Source of the DNA: Nonomuraea soli | Lineage (GTDB): Bacteria > Actinomycetota > Actinomycetes > Streptosporangiales > Streptosporangiaceae | Assembly (NCBI RefSeq): GCF_013761175.1 | Contig: NZ_JACDUR010000012.1 | Location: 1-64,000, forward strand | Direction of reading: 5' to 3' | DNA: 64,000 nt | Part shown: in pieces, positions 8,746-16,159 of the stretch | How the letters are laid out: each line of letters starts with the position of its first letter | Numbering within the stretch: position 1 is the stretch's first letter | Notes under the pieces: model-generated | What the model was told of the DNA's origin: nothing | Seen by the model: only the letters and a program-made list of their open reading frames with translations | Database searches by the model: none | Made by a program: the position numbers and the translations under genes

Positions 8746-10734
8746 ATGCTGAATGTGCTCGGGGCCTGCCCCCTCGACTGTCCGGACACCTGCTCCTGGA
8801 TCGTCAGCGTCGACGACGGCAAGGCCGTCAAGATGCGGGGCAACCCCGAGCACCCCTACACCCGCGGCGCGCTGTGCGTGAAGGTCAACCGCTACCTGGA
8901 GCACGCCGCGGCGGGCGACCGCATCCTGCATCCGCTCCGCCGTACCGGGCCGAAGGGTTCGGGGCAGTTCGAGCGCATCAGCTGGGACGAGGCTCTCGAA
9001 GAGATCTCCGTACGGCTTCGCGGCATCGTCGAGGAGTTCGGCGGCGAGGCCATCTGGCCCTACAACGGCACCGGGTCGCTCGGCTACCTTCAAGGCTGCG
9101 AGGGCGTGGCGGGCCGCAGGTTCTGGAACGTGCTGGGCGCGTCGAAGCACTGGCTCAACATCTGCTCGTCGGCCGGCAACTCCGGGCTGACACTCGCCAA
9201 CGGCACCCCCGGCGGCATGGACCCCGAGGACTTCGCGCACGCCAAGCTGATCCTGCTCTGGGGCACGAACACGCTGACCTCCGGCCACCACCTGTGGAAG
9301 TTCATCCAGGACGCGCGGGCCCAGGGCGCGCACGTCGTGGCGATCGACCCGATCCGCACCCGGACCGCCGACCAGGCTGACGAGCACCTGGCGATCCGCC
9401 CAGGCACCGACGCGGCGCTGGCGCTCGGCCTGCTCAACGTGGTGGTCGCTGAAGGCGCCGTGGACGCGGAGTACGTGGAGAGCTTCACGAGCGGCTGGGA
9501 CGACTTCTCGGCAGAGATCGCGAAGTATCCCGTCGAGGTGGCGGCGGAGATCACCGGTATCCCCGCCGACGTCATCCACAGCCTGGGGACCCGCCTGGCC
9601 CGTACCCGCCCGACCGCCATCCGGGCGACGATGGGCATCCAGCGTCACGCCGGTGGAGGTACGGCGATGCGGACCATCGCCGCGATCCCCGCCGTGACCG
9701 GCGACTGGCGCCACCAGGGCGGCGGCGTGGCCTACTCCACCAGCGGCCACGTGAAGCTCACCATCGACACCCGCGACGACCTGCTCGACAAGCCGGTCCG
9801 CACGCTGACGATGACCCGCCTGGCCTCCGACCTGGAGAAGGTCAAGTGCCTGTGGGTCTACGGCGCCAACCCCGTCGGCTCCACCTCCGACTCCGAGCGC
9901 ATCCGCCAGGGGCTGCTGCGCGACGACCTGTTCACGGTGGTGATGGAGCAGTTCCCCACCGACACCGTCGACTACGCCGACATCGTGCTGCCTGCCACCA
10001 TGCAGATCGAGCACATGGACCTGCACGCCGGATACGGCCACATGTACCTGCTGTGGAACGAGCCCGCCGTCGCGCCGCCCGGCGAGTGCCTGTCGACCAC
10101 GGAGACCTTCCGCCGCCTCGCGGCCCACATGGGCCTGGACGAGCCCTCGTTGTACGCCTCCGACCTGGAGCTGGCCGAGGACCTGCTGCAGGGCGACCAC
10201 CCCTCGCTGCGGGGCATCACCGTCGACCGGCTGCGCAAGGAGGGCTGGGTGCGGATGAGCTACCCGGAGCCGTTCGTCCCCTTCGCCGAGGGATTCCCGA
10301 CCTCCACCGGGCGGATGCGCTTCCCCTCGGCGGGCAAGGCCTACGTGCCGCCGAGCTGGTTGTCCGACGCCTCGCCGTACCCCCTGACCCTGATCACCCC
10401 GGCGGCCCACACCTTCCTGAACACCACCTTCGGCAACAACCCCGAGCTGCTGCGCCGGGCCAAGGACCCTGCGGTGCTGGTCAACGCGGCCGACGCCGCC
10501 TCTCGCGGGCTGGCCGCGGGGCAACGGGTGCGGATCCACAACGACCGGGGCGGCTTCGAGGCCGTCGTCGAGATCAGCGACCGGGTGGCGCCCGGCGTGG
10601 TGGCCTCCCCCAAGGGCCGCTGGCCCAAGCTCAGCGGGGGCTCCAACCCCAACGCCGTCGTCCAGGAGAAGGACGCCGACCTGGGGCGCGGCGCGCTCTA
10701 CCACGACAACCGGGTGGAGATCAGTCCAGCGTGA
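8746..10734 (+). CDS. Molybdopterin oxidoreductase (Mo-bisPGD, DMSO reductase superfamily)
   Basis: A 662-residue molybdenum enzyme. The N-terminal [4Fe-4S] motif is Cys8-x3-Cys12-x3-Cys16-x27-Cys44. It is followed by the usual dinucleotide-binding blocks (LILLWGTNTL, VAIDPIRTRTA, LWVYGANP) and a C-terminal MopB-type beta-barrel domain (TPAAHTFLNTTFGNNPEL, then RVRIHNDRGG). The Mo ligand might lie in NICSSAGNSG near residue 140, but I cannot fix it. No Tat signal is present, so it is cytoplasmic. No electron-transfer subunit or chaperone gene is adjacent. Its substrate is unknown. It lies 14 nt after the M28 gene, and its 3' end overlaps the convergent GNAT gene by 14 nt. Confidence 0.85.
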   Translation: MLNVLGACPLDCPDTCSWIVSVDDGKAVKMRGNPEHPYTRGALCVKVNRYLEHAAAGDRILHPLRRTGPKGSGQFERISWDEALEEISVRLRGIVEEFGGEAIWPYNGTGSLGYLQGCEGVAGRRFWNVLGASKHWLNICSSAGNSGLTLANGTPGGMDPEDFAHAKLILLWGTNTLTSGHHLWKFIQDARAQGAHVVAIDPIRTRTADQADEHLAIRPGTDAALALGLLNVVVAEGAVDAEYVESFTSGWDDFSAEIAKYPVEVAAEITGIPADVIHSLGTRLARTRPTAIRATMGIQRHAGGGTAMRTIAAIPAVTGDWRHQGGGVAYSTSGHVKLTIDTRDDLLDKPVRTLTMTRLASDLEKVKCLWVYGANPVGSTSDSERIRQGLLRDDLFTVVMEQFPTDTVDYADIVLPATMQIEHMDLHAGYGHMYLLWNEPAVAPPGECLSTTETFRRLAAHMGLDEPSLYASDLELAEDLLQGDHPSLRGITVDRLRKEGWVRMSYPEPFVPFAEGFPTSTGRMRFPSAGKAYVPPSWLSDASPYPLTLITPAAHTFLNTTFGNNPELLRRAKDPAVLVNAADAASRGLAAGQRVRIHNDRGGFEAVVEISDRVAPGVVASPKGRWPKLSGGSNPNAVVQEKDADLGRGALYHDNRVEISPA

Positions 10735-11623
10735 GCTTGAAACCCTCGTGGGAGCGGGCGTAGCCGAGTCCCTCGTAGAAGCGGTGCGCGTCGGACCGCG
10801 CCTTGTCCGAGGTGAGCTGGACCATCACGCAGGCGCGCGCCCTGCCCTTGGCGTGGCACCACTCCATCATCTTGCGGCCCAGGCCGCGGCCGCGCAGGTG
10901 CGTGGCGACGCGCACCGCCTCCACCTGCAGCCTGGTCGCGCCGTTGCGTGAGACGCCCGGGATGTAGGTGAGCTGGGCGGTGCCGACGATCTCGCCGTCG
11001 ATCTCGGCCACGACGAGCTCGTTGTTGGGGTCGGACTCGATCGCGTGGAAGGCACGCTCGTGCACCTCGCCGTACTGACCGGTCCTGGCGGCGGCGATGG
11101 AGTCGTCGGCGATCAGGGCGACGATGGCCGACAGGTCGTCGAGCTTGGCGGTGCGGAAGAGCAGCGAGCGGACGTAGTGGGACTCGGGCAGCAGGTCGCG
11201 CATCAGGGCGGTCTCGCCGCTCGGCAGGAAGCCCTTGCGGCGGTAGAGCTCCAGGGCGCCGTGGTTGGAGTCGACCGCCCACAACTCGACCTGCTCGGCC
11301 TTCTGGGCGCGGGCCCAGTCGACGACCATGTCGATCAGCACGGAGGCGATGCCCTTGCCCCTGGCCTCGGGGGCGACCCACATGGAGAAGACCATGACGC
11401 TGCCGTTCTCGATGCGTCCGCCCACGAGGCCCACGTCGGTGGCGTCGAGGGAGGCGATGAACCACACCAGTTCCGGATTTTTCAGGCTTTCGGTCCAGCG
11501 GTCGTCCGAGTAGTCGCGCTCCTCCTCGAACGTACGGAAGAAGGCGTCGGGCGCCTCCTGCAACGCGCGAAGCCTGATCGCCTTCAAACGGTCGCCTTCA
11601 TGGGCCATGAGCTGCTCGATCAC
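10721..11623 (-). CDS. Tandem GNAT-family acetyltransferase
   Basis: A protein of about 300 residues with two GNAT acetyltransferase domains in a row. Copy one has the acetyl-CoA motif VAPEARGKGIASVLI, and copy two has VATHLRGRGLGRKMM. The second domain (TAKLDDLSAIVALIADD onward) looks complete and may be the more active one. A GTG start at 11623 is chosen because GGAG precedes it with good spacing and the family begins here (VIEQLMAHEGDRL). Longer readings upstream lack protein-like sequence. Substrate unknown. Confidence 0.82.
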   Translation of the reverse strand: MIEQLMAHEGDRLKAIRLRALQEAPDAFFRTFEEERDYSDDRWTESLKNPELVWFIASLDATDVGLVGGRIENGSVMVFSMWVAPEARGKGIASVLIDMVVDWARAQKAEQVELWAVDSNHGALELYRRKGFLPSGETALMRDLLPESHYVRSLLFRTAKLDDLSAIVALIADDSIAAARTGQYGEVHERAFHAIESDPNNELVVAEIDGEIVGTAQLTYIPGVSRNGATRLQVEAVRVATHLRGRGLGRKMMEWCHAKGRARACVMVQLTSDKARSDAHRFYEGLGYARSHEGFKLTLD

Positions 11624-11703
11624 GGCTCCATGATGCCAGGGCGGCCGGGGGGTGAAGATCCAGCCTCGGGCATCCCCGAGACAACAATCAGGGTCCGTCC
11701 CCG

Positions 11704-12192
11704 ATGTGTACTCAGGTGGTTGACGTGCACTCTGAGGACATGAACGAAATCTCTCGGAGTGAAGAACTCTCGCTGTCCGGCGCCGCACTCCGTGGCGCCC
11801 CTTGGAAGGCCGCCGCCATCGCGGGCGGCGGCATCGCGGGCATCAGTCTGTTCATGGGCTGGGTGCTGCCCGGCTCCCCCAGCCTCACCTGGGCGCTCGG
11901 ACTCGGCATCAGCCTCTTCGCCCTCGTCGCCTCCATCGGCGCGGTGGCCAACCCCGAGGTCGGCGACCGCACCACCCGCCAGGCGCGGATGTGGGCGCTG
12001 CGCCACCCGTGGAAGTTCGCCCTGCTGCCCGCCGGGATCACCGCGATCCTGGAGTACCCGGTGCAGCTCATCATCGACAACGAGGGCATCTTCGGCGCGG
12101 CCTGGGACTCGCTGTGGCGAGGCGCCCTGGTCTACCTGATCGCCGGCATCGTCACCCTCACGATGAAGGGACGAGCACGAGCTTCCCAGTGA
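11704..12192 (+). CDS. Small four-helix membrane protein, function unknown
   Basis: A protein of up to 162 residues with four hydrophobic segments (AAAIAGGGIAGISLF, LTWALGLGISLFALVAS, FALLPAGITAILEYPV, GALVYLIAGIVTLTM), separated by a basic loop. I do not recognise the family. The start is uncertain: ATG 11704, GTG 11725 (AGGTGG 5 nt upstream) and ATG 11740 are all possible, changing only the soluble N-terminus. It is divergent from the GNAT gene, and its 3' end overlaps the convergent oxidoreductase by 35 nt. Confidence 0.7.
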   Translation: MCTQVVDVHSEDMNEISRSEELSLSGAALRGAPWKAAAIAGGGIAGISLFMGWVLPGSPSLTWALGLGISLFALVASIGAVANPEVGDRTTRQARMWALRHPWKFALLPAGITAILEYPVQLIIDNEGIFGAAWDSLWRGALVYLIAGIVTLTMKGRARASQ

Positions 12193-13072
12193 TCCGCCTG
12201 CCGATCAGGTCGTCCATCGCCTGCCCCGCACCGGCGAGCGGCCTGGTCTCCGGAGCCACCGGGTCCAGGCCGTCGAGGAGCAGCAGCTCCTCCAGCAGGG
12301 CCCGGTTCTCCCCGGCGTGGGTGACAGCCCACGCGCCCCAGTCGACGCCGACCACCGAGCGGTTGCGCAGCAGCACCTGGTTGGCGGGCAGGCGGGGAAT
12401 CGCGCCTCCCGCGAAACCGATGACCAGCAGCCGCCCGCCTTCGCGCATCCCCCTCAGAGCCTGCTCCGACAACTCGCCGCCGATCGGGTCGACCGTGATG
12501 TCCACCCCGAAACCGCGCGCCGCCTGCTTCAGCTCCTCGTAGCCGATCGTCTCGTCCGCGCCCGCCTGGGCGGCGAGCTTCCGCTTCTCCGGCGTCGAGG
12601 CCGCCGCCAGGACCTGCCCGCCGTACGCCTTGGCCAGCTGGATCGCGGCCAGGCCCACCCCGCCGCCGGCGCCGAGCACCAGCACGCGCTCCCCCGGCTC
12701 CATCCTGGCCCTGCGCCTGAGCGCGTAGGCCGCGGTGCAGTAGCTCTGGACGAACCCGGCGGCCCTGGCGGAGTCGATCCGGTCGGGCACGCGCACGGCC
12801 TGGTCCCGATGGACGACGACCTGCTCGGCGAACCCGCCGAACATGCAGAAGGCCAGCACCCTGGTGCCGTCGTCGAGCCGGCCCGCCACCTCACTGCCCG
12901 GCGTGAACGGCAACGGCGGCCTGAGCTGGTAGGCGCCCCTGACGATCAGGCCGTCGACGTAGTTGACCCCGGCCGCCTCGACCCTGACCACCACCTGGCC
13001 GGGTCCCGCGACGGGATCGGGCACCTCCCTGAGCACGACCGAGCCCAGCTCCTCGCAGACGACCGCCTTCAC
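12158..13072 (-). CDS. NADPH:quinone oxidoreductase-type MDR protein
   Basis: A 304-residue medium-chain dehydrogenase/reductase. The N-terminal GroES-like domain (AGVNYVDGLIVRG, FTPGSEVAG) is followed by a Rossmann domain with VLGAGGGVGLAAIQLAKAYG. Structural-zinc cysteines are absent, which fits the zeta-crystallin/quinone oxidoreductase group. It probably reduces quinones or enones with NADPH in the cytoplasm. The GTG start at 13072 overlaps the SRPBCC stop by 4 nt (GTGA), so the two genes form one operon. Longer upstream reading is just the SRPBCC gene in another frame. Confidence 0.87.
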   Translation of the reverse strand: MKAVVCEELGSVVLREVPDPVAGPGQVVVRVEAAGVNYVDGLIVRGAYQLRPPLPFTPGSEVAGRLDDGTRVLAFCMFGGFAEQVVVHRDQAVRVPDRIDSARAAGFVQSYCTAAYALRRRARMEPGERVLVLGAGGGVGLAAIQLAKAYGGQVLAAASTPEKRKLAAQAGADETIGYEELKQAARGFGVDITVDPIGGELSEQALRGMREGGRLLVIGFAGGAIPRLPANQVLLRNRSVVGVDWGAWAVTHAGENRALLEELLLLDGLDPVAPETRPLAGAGQAMDDLIGRRITGKLVLVPSS

Positions 13073-13536
13073 GCGCGCTCCGCGTGCTGCTTCAGCGCCG
13101 CGAGCGTCTTGCGGATGTTGACACCGTTGTGCGTCGCACGATCCGGCACGTTCGTCACCAGCCCGCCGACGACGCGCATGAACGCGCCCCTGGTGTCCCA
13201 CGTCATGTGCTCGACCCGGCACCCGTCGCCGCTCGGCGTCAGCTCCCACCGCCAGATCGCGACGTCGAGCACACCGGCCGCCCTCGTGTGATACGAGAAG
13301 ACCCGGCCCGGCTCGGCCGCCGTGACCGTGTTGTGCGTACGCCAGCGGCGAGCGCCGTTACGGTTGCTCCCCACGAACCGTGCACCCGGCTCGGCCCACT
13401 TGACCTCGCCGAGCCACTTCCCGCCGACACACTCGGCATTCCACTCGCCCACCCGGGCCAGATCGGTGATGAGCTCGTAGATCCTCTCCGGCGGCGCGGA
13501 GATCTCGATGCTCGCGGACGCGCTGGGCTCACTCAT
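13069..13536 (-). CDS. SRPBCC-family (START/Bet v1-like) protein
   Basis: A 155-residue polyketide_cyc2-type protein (ASIEISAPPERIYELITD, then VGEWNAECVGGKW). The fold makes a hydrophobic pocket for lipids or aromatic ligands. Actinobacterial members of this group are usually uncharacterised. The ATG at 13536 has a GGGTGG ribosome site. It is the first gene of a two-gene operon with the quinone oxidoreductase, so a linked role in handling a hydrophobic ligand is possible but inferred. Confidence 0.83.
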   Translation of the reverse strand: MSEPSASASIEISAPPERIYELITDLARVGEWNAECVGGKWLGEVKWAEPGARFVGSNRNGARRWRTHNTVTAAEPGRVFSYHTRAAGVLDVAIWRWELTPSGDGCRVEHMTWDTRGAFMRVVGGLVTNVPDRATHNGVNIRKTLAALKQHAERA

Positions 13537-13561
13537 GCCACCCAGCTTCGTCCACCGAACA

Positions 13562-13945
13562 TTATTCCGGCAAGCCCTTCTCGGCGTCGCTCCTGCACAC
13601 GCAGAACTCGTTCCCCGCGGGGTCGAGCAGCGTGATCCAGCCGGTGCCGTCAGGCTTGCGGTGATCCTCGTACACGGTCGCGCCAAGCTCGATCAGCCTG
13701 GCCGCCTCCTCGTCACGCGTCCTGCCGTCGCGTGAGGTGACGTCGAAGTGGAGACGGTTCTTGGTGGACTTGCCCTCGGGGACCCTGATGAAGAGTACGT
13801 ACGGGCTCGTCTCGGTCTGGAGGGCGACCTCCTCGTCCTCGGGCTTGGCGATGTCCTCGAGCGGGAAGCCGGTCGCCTCGCTCCACCAGGTGGCCAGGGC
13901 GTACGGGTTTTCGCAGTCGACGGAGACGGAGTGGAGTTCAATCAT
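13562..13945 (-). CDS. VOC-family (glyoxalase/bleomycin-resistance fold) protein
   Basis: A 127-residue single-domain VOC protein: MIELHSVSVDCENPYALATWW, a central LHFDVTS, and the C-terminal ITLLDPAGNEFCV strand typical of the family. Likely metal-binding or a small-molecule sequestration/isomerase enzyme; the substrate cannot be read. It lies 25 nt upstream of the SRPBCC gene on the same strand and may share its transcript. Its ATG overlaps the ATG of the divergent phosphotransferase by 2 nt. Confidence 0.83.
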   Translation of the reverse strand: MIELHSVSVDCENPYALATWWSEATGFPLEDIAKPEDEEVALQTETSPYVLFIRVPEGKSTKNRLHFDVTSRDGRTRDEEAARLIELGATVYEDHRKPDGTGWITLLDPAGNEFCVCRSDAEKGLPE

Positions 13946-14810
13946 GGATAGCAGCCAATCGCGACACCGGCTAAGGCGTCAAGCTGGTTATTTGGTGGAC
14001 CGGCTGATGGCGGGTGTGGACGCGGACCAGCTCACCGTCCTTGAGGGGCAGTTCCATCAGGTGGTGATCGGCCCCGACCGGGTCGTCTGCCTGCCCCGCA
14101 CCGAGGCGGCGGCCTCCCGGCTGCCGCGCAGGGCCGCACTGCTGCGTCTCCTCGACGGGTTCGGGCTCGGCTTCCCCACGCCGCTGCCCCTCCAGGAGAG
14201 CGCGGAACCGCCGTACCTGGTCCTCAGCCGCGTTCCCGGGGCCCCTCTGGAGAAGGAGGCGCTGGAGGACCCCCGGGTCGCCGAGGCGGTCGCGGCTCAG
14301 TACGTCACCCTGCTGAGCGACCTGGCCCGGATCGGAGCCGAGGAGAGCGTGCGGGCCTCCCTGTCCGCGCCGCGGGATCATTGGCGGCGGTTCGCGGTGG
14401 ACGTCCGGGCCGAGCTGTTCGGACTCATGTCCGATGGCGGGCGCGTCCGAGCCGAGCGGGAGCTCGGGGCGCTCGACGGGCTTCCCCACGTCGCCTCAGC
14501 GGTGGTTCACGGTGACCTCGGCGCCGAGAACGTGCTGTGGGAGTGGCAAGACGGGCTGCCGCGGCTCGGCGGGGTCATCGACTGGGACGAGGCGACGATC
14601 GGTGATCCCGCCGAGGACCTGGCGGCGATCTCGGCCGGCTACGGCGATGGGTTCCTGGGACGGGTGCTCGCGATGGGCGGCTGGGAGGACGACACGCTCC
14701 TCGCCCGCATCGCCACGATCCGCGCGACCTTCGCCCTGCAGCAGGCCCTGTCGGCTCACCAAGACGGCGACGCGGAAGAGCTCGCCGACGGCCTGTCCGG
14801 TTACCGCTGA
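13944..14810 (+). CDS. Aminoglycoside phosphotransferase-family kinase (APH)
   Basis: A 288-residue APH/choline-kinase-fold protein. It has the Brenner motif VVHGDLGAENVLW around residues 190-202 and the metal-binding VIDWDEATIGDPAEDLA about 20 residues later. Members phosphorylate antibiotics or small metabolites; no resistance phenotype can be claimed. ATG 13944 has GGAG upstream. An alternative ATG at 14006 (MAGVDADQL, with GGTGG before it) would remove 20 residues. With the first start, the gene shares the CATG of the divergent VOC gene. Confidence 0.82.
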   Translation: MDSSQSRHRLRRQAGYLVDRLMAGVDADQLTVLEGQFHQVVIGPDRVVCLPRTEAAASRLPRRAALLRLLDGFGLGFPTPLPLQESAEPPYLVLSRVPGAPLEKEALEDPRVAEAVAAQYVTLLSDLARIGAEESVRASLSAPRDHWRRFAVDVRAELFGLMSDGGRVRAERELGALDGLPHVASAVVHGDLGAENVLWEWQDGLPRLGGVIDWDEATIGDPAEDLAAISAGYGDGFLGRVLAMGGWEDDTLLARIATIRATFALQQALSAHQDGDAEELADGLSGYR

Positions 14811-14832
14811 AGCGGGGGGAAGGAGGGGGAAG

Positions 14833-15156
14833 CTAGTGGCCCGCGCCCGCGAGGTTGAGCCCCACCACCCCGATGAGGATGAGCGCGATCGACCCCACCT
14901 TCACCGCCGAGAAGTCGTCCCCCAACGCGATCATCCCCAGCGTCGCCGTCCCGACGGCGCCGATGCCCGTCCATACCGCGTAGGCCGTCCCCACCTCGAG
15001 CGACTTGAGCGCGTACGCCAGGAGCCCGAAGCTCGTCACGGCGAAGACGAGGAACGACACCGTCCACCACAGCTGCGAGAACCCGGAGCTCATCTTCAAC
15101 GAGTAAGCCATCGCGACCTCGAAGAGTCCGGCGGCGACGAGGAAGATCCAGGCCAT
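14833..15156 (-). CDS. gdx: SMR-family guanidinium exporter (Gdx/SugE type)
   Basis: A 107-residue four-helix small multidrug resistance protein. It has the essential membrane Glu in AAGLFEVAMAY (Glu13) and the Gdx/SugE signature AYAVWTGIGAVGTATLGM, which separates guanidinium exporters from EmrE-type drug pumps. It should work as an antiparallel dimer exchanging guanidinium for protons at the cytoplasmic membrane. The start has a strong GGGAGG site, which follows immediately after a guanidine-III aptamer. The riboswitch strongly supports the substrate assignment. Confidence 0.93.
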   Translation of the reverse strand: MAWIFLVAAGLFEVAMAYSLKMSSGFSQLWWTVSFLVFAVTSFGLLAYALKSLEVGTAYAVWTGIGAVGTATLGMIALGDDFSAVKVGSIALILIGVVGLNLAGAGH

Positions 15157-15171
15157 GACAACCTCCCGAAG

Positions 15172-15213
15172 GCGCGTCGTCTTGGCGGTCCGGGTACGGC
15201 GCGTCTCGTCCGG
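15172..15213 (-). promoter_or_regulatory. Guanidine-III riboswitch aptamer (formerly ykkC-III)
   Basis: Read on the minus strand, this segment carries in order CCGGACGAG, GCGCCGTACCCGG, AAGACG and a closing GCGC. These are the conserved blocks of the guanidine-III class, as I recall them from the Thermobifida fusca aptamer. CCGG pairs with CCGG and GCGC with GCGC, allowing the class's pseudoknot. The 3' stem ends about 6 nt before the GGGAGG of the SMR gene, so guanidinium binding would most likely expose or hide the ribosome site (translational control). Found by eye; no covariance search was run. Confidence 0.85.
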
Positions 15214-15260
15214 GAGGAGCGGGGATCCACCCCTCACAACGCCATAACGGCGGTGTGAGA

Positions 15261-16082
15261 TCAGACATTCCACCAGACGGTGACCCAGCGGTCGCGGGGG
15301 ACGGGCCACATGCCCAGTTCCATGGCGGTGTCGGCGACCTCCGGGGCGCGTGAGGGGTCGAGGCACAGGCGGCGGCACGCGCTCGTGGCGAGCTCGTCGA
15401 TGGTGGAGAACCTTTCGAGCGGCGCTTCGCGCTCGTCGACCTGGACGGCGAAGCCGAGCGCGGCGGCCAGGGCGACGCAGTCCTCGGCGATGGGCCGTAC
15501 GGGTCTTTTGAGGGAGTGGAAGTGTTCCCACAGCGGTCCGAGCCAGCTCATGGGGTGCCGGTGCGTGAGTTCGAGTACCACCCGGTGCCTGGCGTGGGTG
15601 TTGAGGGCGCGCAGGAAGTCGGCGAGGTCGGGCACGTTGTAGACGACGTGGGCGGCCACGGCGACGTCGGCGGAGGGTACGGCCGGCGCGACGTCGGGCC
15701 AGCGTCCTTCGACGGTGTCGACGGCGACGCCGAGCTTGTCGGCGCGGACGGTGAGTTCGGCGAGCATGGCTGCCGAGGTGTCGACGGCGACGAGCGAGGT
15801 GAGCTGGGCGCGCAGGGGCAGCGAGGAGGCGCCGGTGCCGGCGCCCACGTCGAGCAGGGAGCCGGGCAGGAGTTCCGCGACGCGGGTCATGGTGGGCCCG
15901 CGGTCGGAGACGGCGACGGCCAGGTCGCTGCGCACGCCGAACCGGTGGGGGTGGTGGGCCCAGGGATCGGCGGCGGCGCCATCGAGGATGCGCGCCGGGA
16001 TCGCCCACGACTCCAGGTGAGCGCGCCAGCGGGCGTCAAGTGCATCGGCATCCATGAACTTGAGCATGCCACGCATATGCAC
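15261..16082 (-). CDS. SAM-dependent methyltransferase (class I)
   Basis: A protein of about 265-273 residues. It has the SAM-binding motif I LLDVGAGTGASSLPL, the acidic end of strand 2 in LVAVDTSAAML, and motif IV-like ADVAVAAHVVYNV. The N-terminus (DADALDARWRAHLESW) and the LTHRHPMSWLGPLWEHFH segment are usual in actinobacterial small-molecule methyltransferases. Four in-frame ATGs lie within the first ten codons (16082, 16076, 16067, 16055); the true start is probably the third or fourth. The substrate is unknown. The gene ends about 50 nt before the guanidine riboswitch. It is divergent from the FadE5 gene across a promoter with repeated TTACTCGC elements. Confidence 0.8.
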   Translation of the reverse strand: MHMRGMLKFMDADALDARWRAHLESWAIPARILDGAAADPWAHHPHRFGVRSDLAVAVSDRGPTMTRVAELLPGSLLDVGAGTGASSLPLRAQLTSLVAVDTSAAMLAELTVRADKLGVAVDTVEGRWPDVAPAVPSADVAVAAHVVYNVPDLADFLRALNTHARHRVVLELTHRHPMSWLGPLWEHFHSLKRPVRPIAEDCVALAAALGFAVQVDEREAPLERFSTIDELATSACRRLCLDPSRAPEVADTAMELGMWPVPRDRWVTVWWNV

Positions 16083-16084
16083 GG

Positions 16085-16125
16085 TTACTCGCGGGTAGCA
16101 TTGCGAGTAAGGTTACTCGCCAGTA
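16085..16125. promoter_or_regulatory. Repeated palindromic operator upstream of fadE5 homologue
   Basis: TTACTCGC (16085-16092) is mirrored by GCGAGTAA (16103-16110), then repeated directly at 16113-16120, where TACT-CGCC-AGTA forms a second dyad (16114-16125). This cluster sits 35-75 nt before the acyl-CoA dehydrogenase ATG and at the start of the divergent methyltransferase. It looks like a TetR-type operator of a fatty-acid regulon. The regulator is not adjacent. Confidence 0.5.
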
Positions 16126-16159
16126 CTAAAATCCCCTCCGGTTCCAAGGAGCACCAGCC

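Noticed and set aside
10721..11788. Longer 355-residue version of the tandem GNAT protein
   Set aside because: The extra 55 N-terminal residues are not protein-like; GTG 11623 has a good ribosome site and fits the fold start.
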